Positions 10,251-21,712 of a stretch of DNA of 35,589 bases are shown in pieces. How positions within the stretch are numbered: the stretch's first letter is position 1; each line of letters starts with the position of its first letter. The position numbers were made by a program, and so were the translations under genes. Origin of the DNA: Utricularia gibba (taxonomy: Eukaryota; Streptophyta; Magnoliopsida; Lamiales; Lentibulariaceae); NCBI GenBank assembly GCA_002189035.1, contig NEEC01000281.1, forward strand, positions 1-35,589. Direction: 5' to 3'. The notes beneath the pieces are model-generated. The model worked only from the letters and a program-made list of their open reading frames with translations, did not search any database and was not told the origin of the DNA.

Positions 10251-10830
10251 CAAGATATCCACTCGATACCGAAGAGTGCACGAGGCCACCATGAGGTGTG
10301 GCTAGGGACACACCCTTAAATGATCATCTCGAAATCCAAAATTTCACATCGTCCATGAAATACATATGTCTTGCATGTCAAAAATCACATTCGCATCGAG
10401 TCAGGTGTCCGAGTCACATTTTCGCGAACGTGGTGGCCACTTCGTTGCACATCTGAAGGCTAATATAAGGCAATCTTTCGAAAATTCTCAACATCGTCCC
10501 ATGAAATACATACGTCTTGCAGGGACACCCCTGTCAAAAAAAATTTCACATTCGCATCGAGTCAGGTGGTCCCGAGTCACATTTTCGCGAATGTGGTTTG
10601 GCCACTTCGTTGCACATCTGAAGGCTAATATAAGGAAATCAAAATTTCACATCGTCCCATCGAGTCATTTCGCATGAGTCAGCTCTCGGACGACATCTGA
10701 AGGCTAATATAAGGCAATCTTTCGAGCATTTGTGCAGCCTCGGACGAACAAGTTCTCAACACGAAAGAAGACCGGCTCGGAACGAGCTTCGAAACGGTAT
10801 GATATGTGCAACATGACTCATCACCGTTCG
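10251..10830 (+). repeat. Rearranged satellite zone 1c (580 bp composite)
   Basis: Normal to about 10480, including a CGAACGTGG-type site, then interrupted: TTTCGAAAATTCTCAAC leads back to CATCGTCCCATG. Next comes ACGTCTTGCAGGGACACCCCTGTC, in which a piece of the variable segment (AGGGACACCC) is spliced into TTGCATGTC. A second partial pass through the middle of the monomer follows at 10541-10640, with small insertions such as GTGGTTTGGCC. At 10637-10692 fragments of the AAAATTTCACATCG and CGAGTCA parts are run together before the normal core resumes at 10694. Confidence 0.78.
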
Positions 10831-12733
10831 CAAGATATCCACTCGATACCGAAGAGTGCACGAGGCCACATGAGGTGGTGGCTAGGGACACACCCTTAAA
10901 TGATCATCTCGAAATCCAAAATTTCACATCGTCCCATGAAATACATACGTCTTGCATGTCAAAAATCACATTCGCATCGAGTCAGGTGTCCCGAGTCACA
11001 TTTTCGCGAATGTGGTGGCCACTTCGTTGCACATCTGAAGGCTAATATAAGGCAATCTTTCGAGCATTTGTGCAGCCTCGGACGAACAAGTTCTCAACAC
11101 GAAAGAAGACCGGCTCGGAACGAGCTTCGAAACGGTATGATATGTGCAACATGACTCATCACCGTTCGCAAGATATCCACTCGATACCGAAGAGTGCACG
11201 AGGCCACCATGAGGTGGTGGCTAGGGACACACCTGGCATAAATGATCATCTCGAAATCCAAAATTTCACATCGTCCATGAAATACATACGTCTTGCATGT
11301 CAAAAATCACATTCGCATCGAGTCAGGTGTCCCGAGTCACATTTTCGCGAATGTGGTGGCCACTTCGTTGCACATCTGAAGGCTAATATAAGGCAATCTT
11401 TCGAGCATTTGTGCAGCCTCGGACGAACAAGTTCTCCAACACGAAAGAAGACCGGCTCGGAACGAGCTTCGAAACGGTATGATATGTGCAACATGACTCA
11501 TCACCGTTTGCAAGATATCCACTCGATACCGAAGAGTGCACGAGGCCACCATGAGGTTGTGGCTAGGGACACACCTCATCTAAATGATCATCTCGAAATC
11601 CAAATTTCACATCGTCCCATGAAATACATATGTCTTGCATGTCAAAAATCACATTCGCATCGAGTCAGGTGTCCCGAGTCACATTTTCGCGAATGTGGTG
11701 GCCACTTCGTTGCACATCTGAAGGCTAATATAAGGCAATCTTTCGAGCATTTGTGCAGGTCGGACGAACAAGTTCTCAACACGAAAGAAGACCGGCTCGG
11801 AACGAGCTTCGAAACGGTATGATATGTGCAACATGACTCATCACCGTTTGCAAGATATCCACTCGATACGAAGAGTGCACGAGGCCACCATGAGGTTGTG
11901 GCTAGGGACACACATAAATGATCATCTCGAAATCCAAATTTCACATCGTCCCATGAAATACATACGTCTTGCATGTCAAAAATCACATTCGCATCGAGTC
12001 AGGTGTCCCGAGTCACATTTTCGCGAATGTGGTGGCCACTTCGTTGCACATCTGAAGGCTAATATAAGGCAATCTTTCAGCATTTGTGCAGCCTCGGACG
12101 AACAAGTTCTCAACACGAAAGAAGACCGGCTCGGAACGAGCTTCGAAACGGTATGATATGTGCAACATGACTCATCACCGTTCGCAAGATATCCACTCGA
12201 TACCGAAGAGTGCACGAGGCCACCATGAGGTGTGGCTAGGGACACACCCTTCTTAAATGATCATCTCGAAATCCAAATTCACATCGTCCCATGAAATACA
12301 TACGTCTTGCATGTCAAAAATCACATTCGCATCGAGTCAGGTGTCCCGAGTCACATTTTCGCGAATGTGGTGGCCACTTCGTTGCACATCTGAAGGCTAA
12401 TATAAGGCAATCTTTCGAGCATTTGTGCAGCCTCGACGAACAAGTTCTCAACACGAAAGAAGACGGCTCGGAACGAGCTTCGAAACGGTATGATATGTGC
12501 AACATGACTCATCACCGTTCGCAAGATATCCACTCGATACCGAAGAGTGCACGAGGCCACCATGAGGTGGTGGCTAGGGACACACCCTTAAATGATCATC
12601 TCGAAATCCAAATTTCACATCGTCCCATGAAATACATACGTCTTGCATGTCAAAAATCACATTCGCATCGAGTCAGGTGTCCCGAGTCACATTTTCGCGA
12701 ATGTGGTGGCCACTTCGTTGCACATCTGAAGGC
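10831..12733 (+). repeat. Regular satellite block B
   Basis: Monomers start at 10831, 11169, 11511, 11851, 12185 and 12522, the last truncated at 12733. The copies at 11511 and 11851 begin after CCGTTTG instead of CCGTTCG and have GTTGTGG, so they are of the second sequence type. The variable segment takes unusual forms here: CACCTGGCATAAATG at 11231, CACCTCATCTAAATG at 11572 and CACATAAATG at 11911. Confidence 0.92.
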
Positions 12734-13093
12734 TCCCGATGAACGATACATATGTCAACATGACTCATCACCGTTCGCAAGATATCCACTCGATACCGAA
12801 GAGTGCACGAGGCCACCATGAGGTGGTGGCTAGGGACACACATTTAAATGATCATCTCGAAATCATTTCACATCGAGAAATACAGGTGTCAAAAATCACA
12901 TTCGAGAGTCAGGTGTCCCGAGTCACATTTTCGCGAATGTGGTGGCCACTTCGTTGCACATCTGAAGGCTAATATAAGGCAATCTTTCGAGCATTTGTGC
13001 AGCTCGGACGAACAAGTTCTCAACACGAAAGAAGACCGGCTCGGAACGAGCTTGAAACGGTATGATATGTGCAACATGACTCATCACCATTTG
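12734..13093 (+). repeat. Two truncated monomers at a deletion junction
   Basis: The copy at 12522 runs normally to CACATCTGAAGGCT (12734) and then passes through about 20 bp (CCCGATGAACGATACATATG) straight to TCAACATGACTCATC, losing about 90 bp that include TAATATAAGG and the GCTCG hairpin. The next copy (12778-13093, 316 bp) is shortened in its A/T-rich part (CGAAATCATTTCACATCG, AGAAATACAGGTGTC, ATTCGAGAGTC), then normal from the CGAGTCA repeat onward apart from GAGCTTGAAACG. These are two nearby lesions in adjacent monomers. Confidence 0.8.
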
Positions 13094-16000
13094 CAAGATA
13101 TCCACTCGATACCGAAGAGTGCACGAGGCCACCATGAGGTTGTGGCTAGGGACACACCCTGGCATCTTAAATGATCATCTCGAAATCCAAATTTCACATT
13201 GTCCCATGAAATACATATGTCTTGCATGTCAAAAATCACATTCGCATCGAGTCAGGTGTCCCGAGTCACATTTTCGCGAATGTGGTGGCCACTTCGTTGC
13301 ACATCTGAAGGCTAATATAAGGCAATCTTTCGAGCATTTGTGCTCTCGGACGAACAAGTTCTCAACACGAAAAAAGACCGGCTCGGAACGAGCTTCGAAA
13401 CGGTATGATTGTGCAACATGACTCATCACCGTTTGCAAGATATCCACTCGATACGAAGAGTGCACGAGGCCACCATGAGGTTGTGGCTAGCACACCATGG
13501 CATCTTAAAGATCATCTCGAAATCCAAATTTCACATCGTCCTGAAATACATATGTTTGCATGTCAAAAATCACATTCGCATCGAGTCAGGTGTCCCGAGT
13601 CACATTTCGCGAATGGTGGCCACTTCGTTGCACATCTGAAGGCTAATATAAGGCAATCTTTCGAGCATTTGTGCAGCCTCGGACGAACAAGTTCTCAACA
13701 CGAAAGAAGACCGGCTCGGAACGAGCTTCGAAACGGTATGATATGTGCAACATGACTCATCACCGTTCGCAAGATATCCACTCGATACCGAAGAGTGCAC
13801 GAGCACCATGAGGTGGTGGCTAGGGACACACCTTAAATGATCATCTCGAAATCCAAATTTCACATCGTCCCATGAAATCATACGTCTTGCATGTCAAAAA
13901 TCAATTCGCATCGAGTCAGGTGTCCCGAGTCACATTTTCGCGAATGTGGTGGCCACTTCGTTGCACATCTGAAGGCTAATATAAGGCAATCTTCGAGCAT
14001 TTGTGCCTCTCGGACGAACAAGTTCTCAACACGAAAGAAGACCGGCTCGGAACGAGCTTCGAAACGGTATGATATGTGCAACATGACTCATCACCGTTCG
14101 CAAGATATCCACTCGATACCGAAGAGTGCACGAGGCCACCATGAGGTGGTGGCTAGGGACACACCCTTAAATGATCATCTCGAAATCCAAAATTTCACAT
14201 CGTCCCATGAAATACATACGTCTTGCATGTCAAAAATCACATTCGCATCGAGTCAGGTGTCCCGAGTCACATTTTCGCGAATGTGGTGGCCACTTCGTTG
14301 CACATCTGAAGGCTAATATAAGGCAATCTTTCGAGCATTTGTGCAGCCTCGGACGAACAAAGTTCTCAACACGAAAGAAGACGGCTCGGAACGAGCTTCG
14401 AAACGGTATGATATGCAACATGACTCATCACCGTTCGCAAGATATCCATCGATACCGAAGAGTGCACGAGGCCACCATGAGGTGTGGCTAGGGACACACC
14501 CTTAAATGATCATCTCGAAATCCAAATTTCACATCGTCCCATGAAATACATACGTCTTGCATGTCAAAAATCACATTCGCATCGAGTCAGGTGTCCCGAG
14601 TCACATTTTCGCGAATGTGGTGGCCACTTCGTTGCACATCTGAAGGCTAATATAAGGCAATCTTTCGAGCATTTGTGCAGCTCGGACGAACAAGTTCTCA
14701 ACACGAAAGAAGACCGGCTCGGAACGAGCTTCGAAACGGTATGATATGTGCAACATGACTCATCACCGTTCGCAAGATATCCACTCGATACCGAAGAGTG
14801 CACGAGGCCACCATGAGGTGTGGCTAGGGACACACCCTTAAATGATCATCTCGAAATCCAAAATTTTCACATCGTCCCATGAAATACATACGTCTTGCAT
14901 GTCAAAAATCACATTCGCATCGAGTCAGGTGTCCCGAGTCACATTTTCGCGAATGTGGTGGCCACTTCGTTGCACATCTGAAGGCTAATATAAGGCAATC
15001 TTTCGAGCATTTGTGCAGCTCGGACGAACAAGTTCTCAACACGAAGAAGACCGGCTCGGAACGAGCTTCGAAACGGTATGATATGTGCAACATGACTCAT
15101 CACCGTTCGCAAGATATCCACTCGATACCGAAGAGTGCACGAGGCCACCATGAGGTGTGGCTAGGGACACACCCTGGCATCTTAAATGATCATCTCGAAA
15201 TCCAAATTTCACATCGTCCCATGAAATAATACGTCTTGCATGTCAAAAATCACATTCGCATCGAGTCAGGTGTCCCGAGTCACATTTCGCGAATGTGGTG
15301 GCCACTTCGTTGCACATCTGAAGGCTAATATAAGGCAATCTTTAGCATTTGTGCAGCCTCGGACGAACAAGTTCTCAACACGAAAGAAGACCGGCTCGGA
15401 ACGAGCTTCGAAACGGTATGATATGTGCAACATGACTCATCACCGTTCGCAAGATATCCACTCGATACCGAAGAGTGCACGAGGCCACCATGAGGTGGTG
15501 GCTAGGGACACACCCTTAAATGATCATCTCGAAATCCAAAATTTCACATCGTCCATGAAATACATACGTCTTGCATGTCAAAAATCACATTCGCATCGAG
15601 TCAGGTGTCCCGAGTCACATTTTCGCGAATGTGGTGGCCACTTCGTTGCACATCTGAAGGCTAATATAAGGCAATCTTTCGAGCATTTGTGCAGCCTCGG
15701 ACGAACAAGTTCTCAACACGAAAGAAGACTGGCTCGGAACGAGCTTCGAAACGGTATGATATGTGCAACATGACTCATCACCGTTCGCAAGATATCCACT
15801 CGATACCGAAGAGTGCACGAGGCCACCATGAGGTTGTGGCTAGGGACACACCCATCTTAAATGATCATCTCGAAATCCAAATTTCACATCGTCCCATGAA
15901 ATACATACGTCTTGCATGTCAAAAATCACATTCGCATCGAGTCAGGTGTCCCGAGTCACATTTTCGCGAACGTGGTGGCCACTTCGTTGCACATCTGAAG

Positions 16001-17473
16001 GCTAATATAAGGCAATCTTTCGAGCATTTGTGCAGCCTCGGACGAACAAGTTCTCAACACGAAAGAAGACCGGCTCGGAACGAGCTTCGAAACGGTATGA
16101 TATGTGCAACATGACTCATCACCGTTTGCAAGATATCCACTCGATACCGAAGAGTGCACGAGGCCACCATGAGGTTGTGGCTAGGGACACACCCATCTTA
16201 AATGATCATCTCGAAATCCAAATTTCACATCGTCCCATGAAATACATACGTCTTGCATGTCAAAAATCACATTCGCATCGAGTCAGGTGTCCCGAGTCAC
16301 ATTTTCGCGAACGTGGTGGCCACTTCGTTGCACATCTGAAGGCTAATATAAGGCAATCTTTCGAGCATTTGTGCCTCTCGGACGAACAAGTTCAACACGA
16401 AAGAAGACCGGCTCGGAACGAGCTTCGAAACGGTATGATATGTGCAACATGACTCATCACCGTTCGCAAGATATCCACTCGATACCGAAGAGTGCACGAG
16501 GCCACCATGAGGTGTGGCTAGGGACACACCCTGGCATCTTAAATCATCTCGAAATCCAAATTTCACATCGTCCCATGAAATACATACGTCTTGCATGTCA
16601 AAAATCACATTCGCATCGTCAGGTGTCCCGAGTCACATTTCGCGAATGGTGGCCACTTCGTTGCACATCTGAAGGCTAATATAAGGCAATCTTTCGAGCA
16701 TTTGTGCAGCCTCGGACGAACAAGTTCTCACACGAAAGAAGACCGGCTCGGAACGAGCTTCGAAACGGTATGATATGTGCAACATGACTCATCACCGTTC
16801 GCAAGATATCCACTCGATACCGAAGAGTGCACGAGGCCACCATGAGGTGGTGGCTAGGGACACACCCTTAAATGATCATCTCGAAATCCAAAATTTCACA
16901 TCGTCCCATGAAATACATACGTCTTGCATGTCAAAAATCATTCGCATCGAGTCAGGTGTCCCGAGTCACATTTTCGCGAATGTGGTGGCCACTTCGTTGC
17001 ACATCTGAAGGCTAATATAAGGCAATCTTTCGAGCATTTGTGCCCTCGGACGAACAAGTTCTCAACACGAAAGAAGACCGGCTCGGAACGAGCTTCGAAA
17101 CGGTATGATATGTGCAACATGACTCATCACCGTTCGCAAGATATCCACTCGATACCGAAGAGTGCACGAGGCCACCATGAGGTGGTGGCTAGGGACACAC
17201 CCTTAAATGATCATCTCGAATCCAAAATTTCACATCGTCCATGAAATACATACGTCTTGCATGTCAAAAATCACATTCGCATCGAGTCAGGTGTCCCGAG
17301 TCACATTTTCGCGAATGTGGTGGCCACTTCGTTGCACATCTGAAGGCTAATATAAGGCAATCTTTCGAGCATTTGTGCAGCCTCGGACGAACAAGTTCTC
17401 AACACGAAAGAAGACTGGCTCGGAACGAGCTTCGAAACGGTATGATATGTGCAACATGACTCATCACCGTTCG
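13094..17473 (+). repeat. Regular satellite block C with nine-monomer periodicity
   Basis: Monomers start at 13094, 13436, 13770, 14101, 14438, 14773, 15110, 15450, 15788, 16129, 16467, 16802 and 17137. Rare variants recur nine monomers apart. 13094 and 16129 both begin after TTTG with GTTGTGG. 13436 and 16467 both have GGCATCTTAAA and the unusual CGAATGGTGGCC, which lacks a TG. 13770 and 16802 are both shortened in ATCACATTCGC (ATCAATTCGC, ATCATTCGC) and both have a shortened GCAGCCTCGG (GCCTCTCGG, GCCCTCGG). The spacings are 3035, 3031 and 3032 bp. This matches positions 4-6 of the nine-mer in 23551-34660, including the A-rich ACGAAAAAAGACC of 13094, also seen at 25909 and 31974. Diagnostic variants for the other six positions are not shared, so the two arrays are related but not identical. 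Confidence 0.78.
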
Positions 17474-17529
17474 CAAGATATCCACTCGATAACGGTTATG
17501 ATATGTGCAACATGACTCATCACCGTTCG
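17474..17529 (+). repeat. 56 bp monomer remnant
   Basis: The monomer beginning at 17474 reads CAAGATATCCACTCGAT and then jumps to AACGGTTATGATATGTGC at the end of a monomer, so only the first 17 bp and last ~39 bp remain. The join is at or near GAT/AACGG, where the donor parts are GATACCG and GAAACGG, consistent with slippage or unequal recombination between short similar words. It produces a back-to-back duplication of the ATATGTGC to ATATCC stretch. Confidence 0.85.
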
Positions 17530-19606
17530 CAAGATATCCACTCGATACCGAAGAGTGCACGAGGCCACCATGAGGTGGTGGCTAGGGACACACCTTAAAT
17601 GATCATCTCGAAATCCAAAATTTCACATCGTCCCATGAAATACATACGTCTTGCATGTCAAAAATCACATTCGCATCGAGTCAGGTGTCCCGAGTCACAT
17701 TTTCGCGAATGTGGTGGCCACTTCGTTGCACATCTGAAGCTAATATAAGGCAATCTTTCGAGCATTTGTGCAGCCTCGGACGAACAAGTTCTCAACACGA
17801 AAGAAGACCGGCTCGGAACGAGCTTCGAAACGGTATGATATGTGCAACATGACTCATCACCGTTCGCAAGATATCCACTCGATACCGAAGAGTGCACGAG
17901 GCCACCATGAGGTGGTGGCTAGGGACACACCTTAAATGATCATCTCGAAATCCAAAATTTCACATCGTCCATGAAATACATACGTCTTGCATGTCAAAAA
18001 TCACATTCGCATCGAGTCAGGTGTCCCGAGTCACATTTCGCGAATGTGGTGGCCACTTCGTTGCACATCTGAAGCTAATATAAGGCAATCTTTCGAGCAT
18101 TTGTGCAGCCTCGGACGAACAAGTTCTCAACACGAAAGAAGACCGGCTCGGAACGAGCTTCGAAACGGTATGATATGTGCAACATGACTCATCACCGTTC
18201 GCAAGATATCCACTCGATACCGAAGAGTGCACGAGGCCACCATGAGGTGGTGGCTAGGGACACACCCTTAAATCATCTCGAAATCCAAAATTTCACATCG
18301 TCCCATGAAATACATACGTCTTGCATGTCAAAAATCACATTCGCATCGAGTCAGGTGTCCCGAGTCACATTTCGCGAATGTGGTGGCCACTTCGTTGCAC
18401 ATCTGAAGGCTAATATAAGGCAATCTTTCGAGCATTTGTGCAGCTCGGACGAACAAGTTCTCAACACGAAAGAAGACCGGCTCGGAACGAGCTTCGAAAC
18501 GGTATGATATGTGCAACATGACTCATCACCGTTCGCAAGATATCCACTCGATACGAAGAGTGCACGAGGCCACCATGAGGTGTGGCTAGGGACACACCCT
18601 TAAATGATCATCTCGAAATCCAAAATTTCACATCGTCCCATGAAATACATACGTCTTGCATGTCAAAAATCACATTCGCATCGAGTCAGGTGTCCCGAGT
18701 CACATTTTCGCGAATGTGGTGGCCACTTCGTTGCACATCTGAAGCTAATATAAGGCAATCTTTCGAGCATTTGTGCAGCCTCGACGAACAAGTTCTCAAC
18801 ACGAAAGAAGACCGGCTCGGAACGAGCTTCGAAACGGTATGATATGTGCAACATGACTCATCACCGTTCGCAAGATATCCACTCGATACCGAAGAGTGCA
18901 CGAGGCCACCATGAGGTGGTGGCTAGGACACACCCTTAAATGATCATCTCGAAATCCAAAATTTCACATCGTCCCATGAAATACATGTCAAAAATCACAT
19001 TCGCATCGAGTCAGGTGTCCCGAGTCACATTTTCGTGTGGTGGCCACTTCGTTGCACATCTGAAGGCTAATATAAGGCAATCTTTCGAGCATTTGTGCAG
19101 CGAACAAGTTCTCAACACGAAAAAGACCGGCTCGGAACGAGCTTCGAAACGGTATGATATGTGCAACATGACTCATCACCGTTCGCAAGATATCCACTCG
19201 ATACCGAAGAGTGCACGAGGCCACCATGAGGTCTAGGGACACACATCTTAAATGATCATCTCGAAATCCAAAATTTCACATCGTCCCATGAAATACATAC
19301 GTCTTGCATGTCAAAAATCACATTCGCATCGAGTCAGGTGTCCCGAGTCACATTTTCGCGAATGTGGTGGCCACTTCGTTGCACATCTGAAGGCTAATAT
19401 AAGGCAATCTTTCGAGCATTTGTGCAGCCTCGGACGAACAAGTTCTCAACACGAAAGAAGACCGGCTCGGAACGAGCTTCGAAACGGTATGATATGTGCA
19501 ACATGACTCATCACCGTTCGCAAGATATCCACTCGATACCGAAGAGTGCACGAGGCCACCATGAGGTGGTGGCTAGGACACACATCTTAAATGATCATCT
19601 CGAAAT
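17530..19606 (+). repeat. Regular satellite block D with locally shared deletions
   Basis: Monomers start at 17530, 17867, 18202, 18536, 18871, 19186 and 19521, the last breaking at about 19607. Those at 17530, 17867 and 18536 share loss of one G in CTGAAGGCTAAT (CTGAAGCTAAT), a change seen elsewhere only at 21858, 22193, 22526 and 30490. The copy at 18871 (315 bp) lacks CATACGTCTTG-region bases (AAATACATGTC), is shortened at TTTTCGTGTGGTGG and at GCAGCGAAC, and is the first in the window with CTAGGACAC instead of CTAGGGACAC. Confidence 0.9.
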
Positions 19607-20126
19607 CCTTAAAAATACATATGTCTTGCATGTCAAAAATCACATTCGCATCGAGTCAGGTGTCCCGAGTCAATTTCACATCGTCCCATGAAATACACAC
19701 GAAAGAAGACCGGCTCGGAACGAGCTTCGAAACGTATGCATGTCAAAAATCACATTCGCATCGACTTCGTTGCACATCTGAAGGCTAATATAAGGCAATC
19801 TTTCGAGCATTTGTGCAGCCTCGTCAGAAACGGTATGATATGTGCAACATGACTCATCACCGTTCGCAAGATATCCACTCGATACCGTGAGGTTGTGGCT
19901 AGGGACACACCCTCATCTCGAAATCCGATGTCAAAAAATCACATTCGCATCGAGTCAGTGTCCCGAGTCGTGGTGGCCACTTCGTTGCACATCTGAAGGC
20001 TAATATAAGGCAATCTTTCGAGCATTTGTGCAGCCTCGGACGAACAAGTTCTCAACACGAAAGAAGACCGGCTCGGAACGAGCTTCGAAACGGTATGATA
20101 TGTGCAACATGACTCATCACCGTTCG
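19607..20126 (+). repeat. Rearranged satellite zone 2a
   Basis: The copy that began at 19521 breaks at ATCCTTAAAAATACATATG. It later jumps from CCCGAGTC back to AATTTCACATCGTCCCATG, then forward to ACACGAAAGAAGACC and back to GCATGTCAAAAATC before reaching the normal core at 19769. Near 19820 the end of the monomer is compressed (CAGCCTCGTCAGAAACGG). The next copy (19867-20126, 260 bp) lacks most of the GAAGAGTGCACGAGGCC part and the AAAATTTCACATCG to TTGCATG part, then is normal from GTGGTGGCCAC onward. Confidence 0.78.
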
Positions 20127-20995
20127 CAAGATATCCACTCGATACCGAAGAGTGCACGAGGCCACCATGAGGTGGTGGCTAGGGACACACCTTAAATGAT
20201 CATCTCGAAATCCAAAATTTCACATCGTCCCATGAAATACATACGTCTTGCATGTCAAAAATCACATTCGCATCGAGTCAGGTGTCCCGAGTCACATTTT
20301 CGCGAATGTGGTGGCCACTTCGTTGCACATCTGAAGGCTAATTCGAGCATAAGGCAATCGAGCTTCGAAACGGTATGATATGTGAGCATTTGTGCAGCCT
20401 CGGACGAATGATCAAGTTCTCAACACGATTCGCATCGAAGACGGCTCGGAACGAGCTTCATTTGTGCCTCTCGGACGGTATGATATGTGCAACATGACTC
20501 ATCACCGTTCGCAAGATATCCACTCGATACCGAAGAGTGCACGAGGCCACCATGAGGTGGTGGCTAGGGACATTAAATGATCATCAAAATCGATCGTCCC
20601 ATGAAATACATACGTCTTGCATCAAAAATCACATCATCGAGTCCCATCCCGAGTCACAAATACATACGTCTTGCATGTCAAAAATCACATTCGCATCAAT
20701 CTTTCGAGGTGTGTGAGTCAGCATTTCGCGAATGTGGTGGCCACTTCGCAAATCTGAAGAGGGCAATCTTTCGAGCATTTGTGCAGCCTCGAGACGAACA
20801 AAACGGTTTCAACATGTGCAACATGACTCATCACCGTTCGCAAGATATCCACTCGATACCGAAGAGTGCACGAGGCCACCATGAGGTTGTGGAACGAGCT
20901 TCGAAACACACATCTTATATGTGCAACATGACTCATCACCGTTCGCAAGATCGTCCACATGAAATATACCGAAGAGTGCACGAGGCCACCATGAG
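20127..20995 (+). repeat. Rearranged satellite zone 2b, the most shuffled stretch
   Basis: The first 214 bp (20127-20340) is normal. From 20341 fragments alternate: TTCGAGCAT and AAGGCAATC interchange, GAGCTTCGAAACGG moves ahead of GTGCAGCCTCGG, and ATGATC and TTCGCATCG are inserted into the ACAAGTTCTC and CGAAAGAAGAC parts. The copy at 20512 is shortened at its start (GGACATTAAATGATC) and has CATACGTCTTGCAT twice (20610-20676) with different right flanks. At 20893-20945 a GAACGAGCTTCGAAACAC fragment is joined to ACATCTTATATGTGC, giving a second ATATGTGC to CGCAAGAT pass only 105 bp after the first (monomer anchors 20841 and 20946). At 20950-20972 ATCGTCCACATGAAATATACC splices two distant parts of the monomer. 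Confidence 0.8.
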
Positions 20996-21585
20996 GTGGT
21001 GGCTAGGGACACACCTTAAATGATCATCTCGAAATCCAAAATTTCACATCGTCCCATGAAATACATACGTCTTGCATGTCAAAAATCACATTCGCATCGA
21101 GTCAGGTGTCCCGAGTCACATTTCGCGAATGTGGTGGCCACTTCGTTGCACATCTGAAGGCTAATATAAGGCAATCTTTCGAGCATTTGTGCAGCCTCGG
21201 ACGAACAAGTTCTCAACACGAAAGAAGACCGGCTCGGAACGAGCTTCGAAACGGTATGATATGTGCAACATGACTCATCACCGTTCGCAAGATATCCACT
21301 CGATACCGAAGAGTGCACGAGGCCACCATGAGGTGGTGCTAGGGACACACCCCTTAAATGATCATCTCGAAATCCAAAATTTCACATCGTCCCATGAAAT
21401 ACATACGTCTTGCATGTCAAAAATCACATTCGCATCGAGTCAGGTGTCCCGAGTCACATTTCGCGAATGTGGTGGCCACTTCGTTGCACATCTGAAGGCT
21501 AATATAAGGCAATCTTTCGAGCATTTGTGCAGCCTCGGACGAACAAGTTCTCAACACGAAAAGAAGACCGGCTCGGAACGAGCTT
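20996..21585 (+). repeat. Regular satellite block between two shuffled stretches
   Basis: The remainder of the monomer anchored at 20946 and the one starting at 21288, normal up to GGAACGAGCTTC at about 21586. Both have the three-T form ACATTTCGCG, and the three following copies do as well. Confidence 0.9.
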
Positions 21586-21712
21586 CTAGGACACACCCTT
21601 AAATATGATATGTCGCAAATCATGACTCATCACACATCGTTCCCAAAAATACATACTCGATACCGAAGAGTGCACGAGGCAAACCATCACAGGTGGAGTG
21701 GCTAGGGACACA
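21586..21712 (+). repeat. Rearranged satellite zone 2c (short)
   Basis: After GAACGAGCTTC the sequence passes through TAGGACACACCCTTAAATA, a misplaced piece of the variable segment, then ATGATATGTCGCAAATCATG, ACTCATCACACATCG, TTCCCAAAAATACATACTCG and GATACCGAAGAGTGCACG, where the normal order resumes. GAGGCAAACCATCACAGG then carries several small insertions relative to GAGGCCACCATGAGG. It bridges the end of one monomer and the start of the next. Confidence 0.78.

Noticed and set aside
11070-11822. Longest open reading frame, 250 codons on the + strand
   Set aside because: It lies wholly in satellite monomers and its translation is two passes of repeat-derived peptide. It stays open only because indels shift the frame past the usual stops. 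Neighbouring monomers have different frames, with no conserved start context or codon pattern.
20809-20981. Distinct minus-strand frames in the shuffled zone
   Set aside because: These frames differ from the usual repeat frames only because satellite fragments are re-ordered; every segment traces to monomer sequence.
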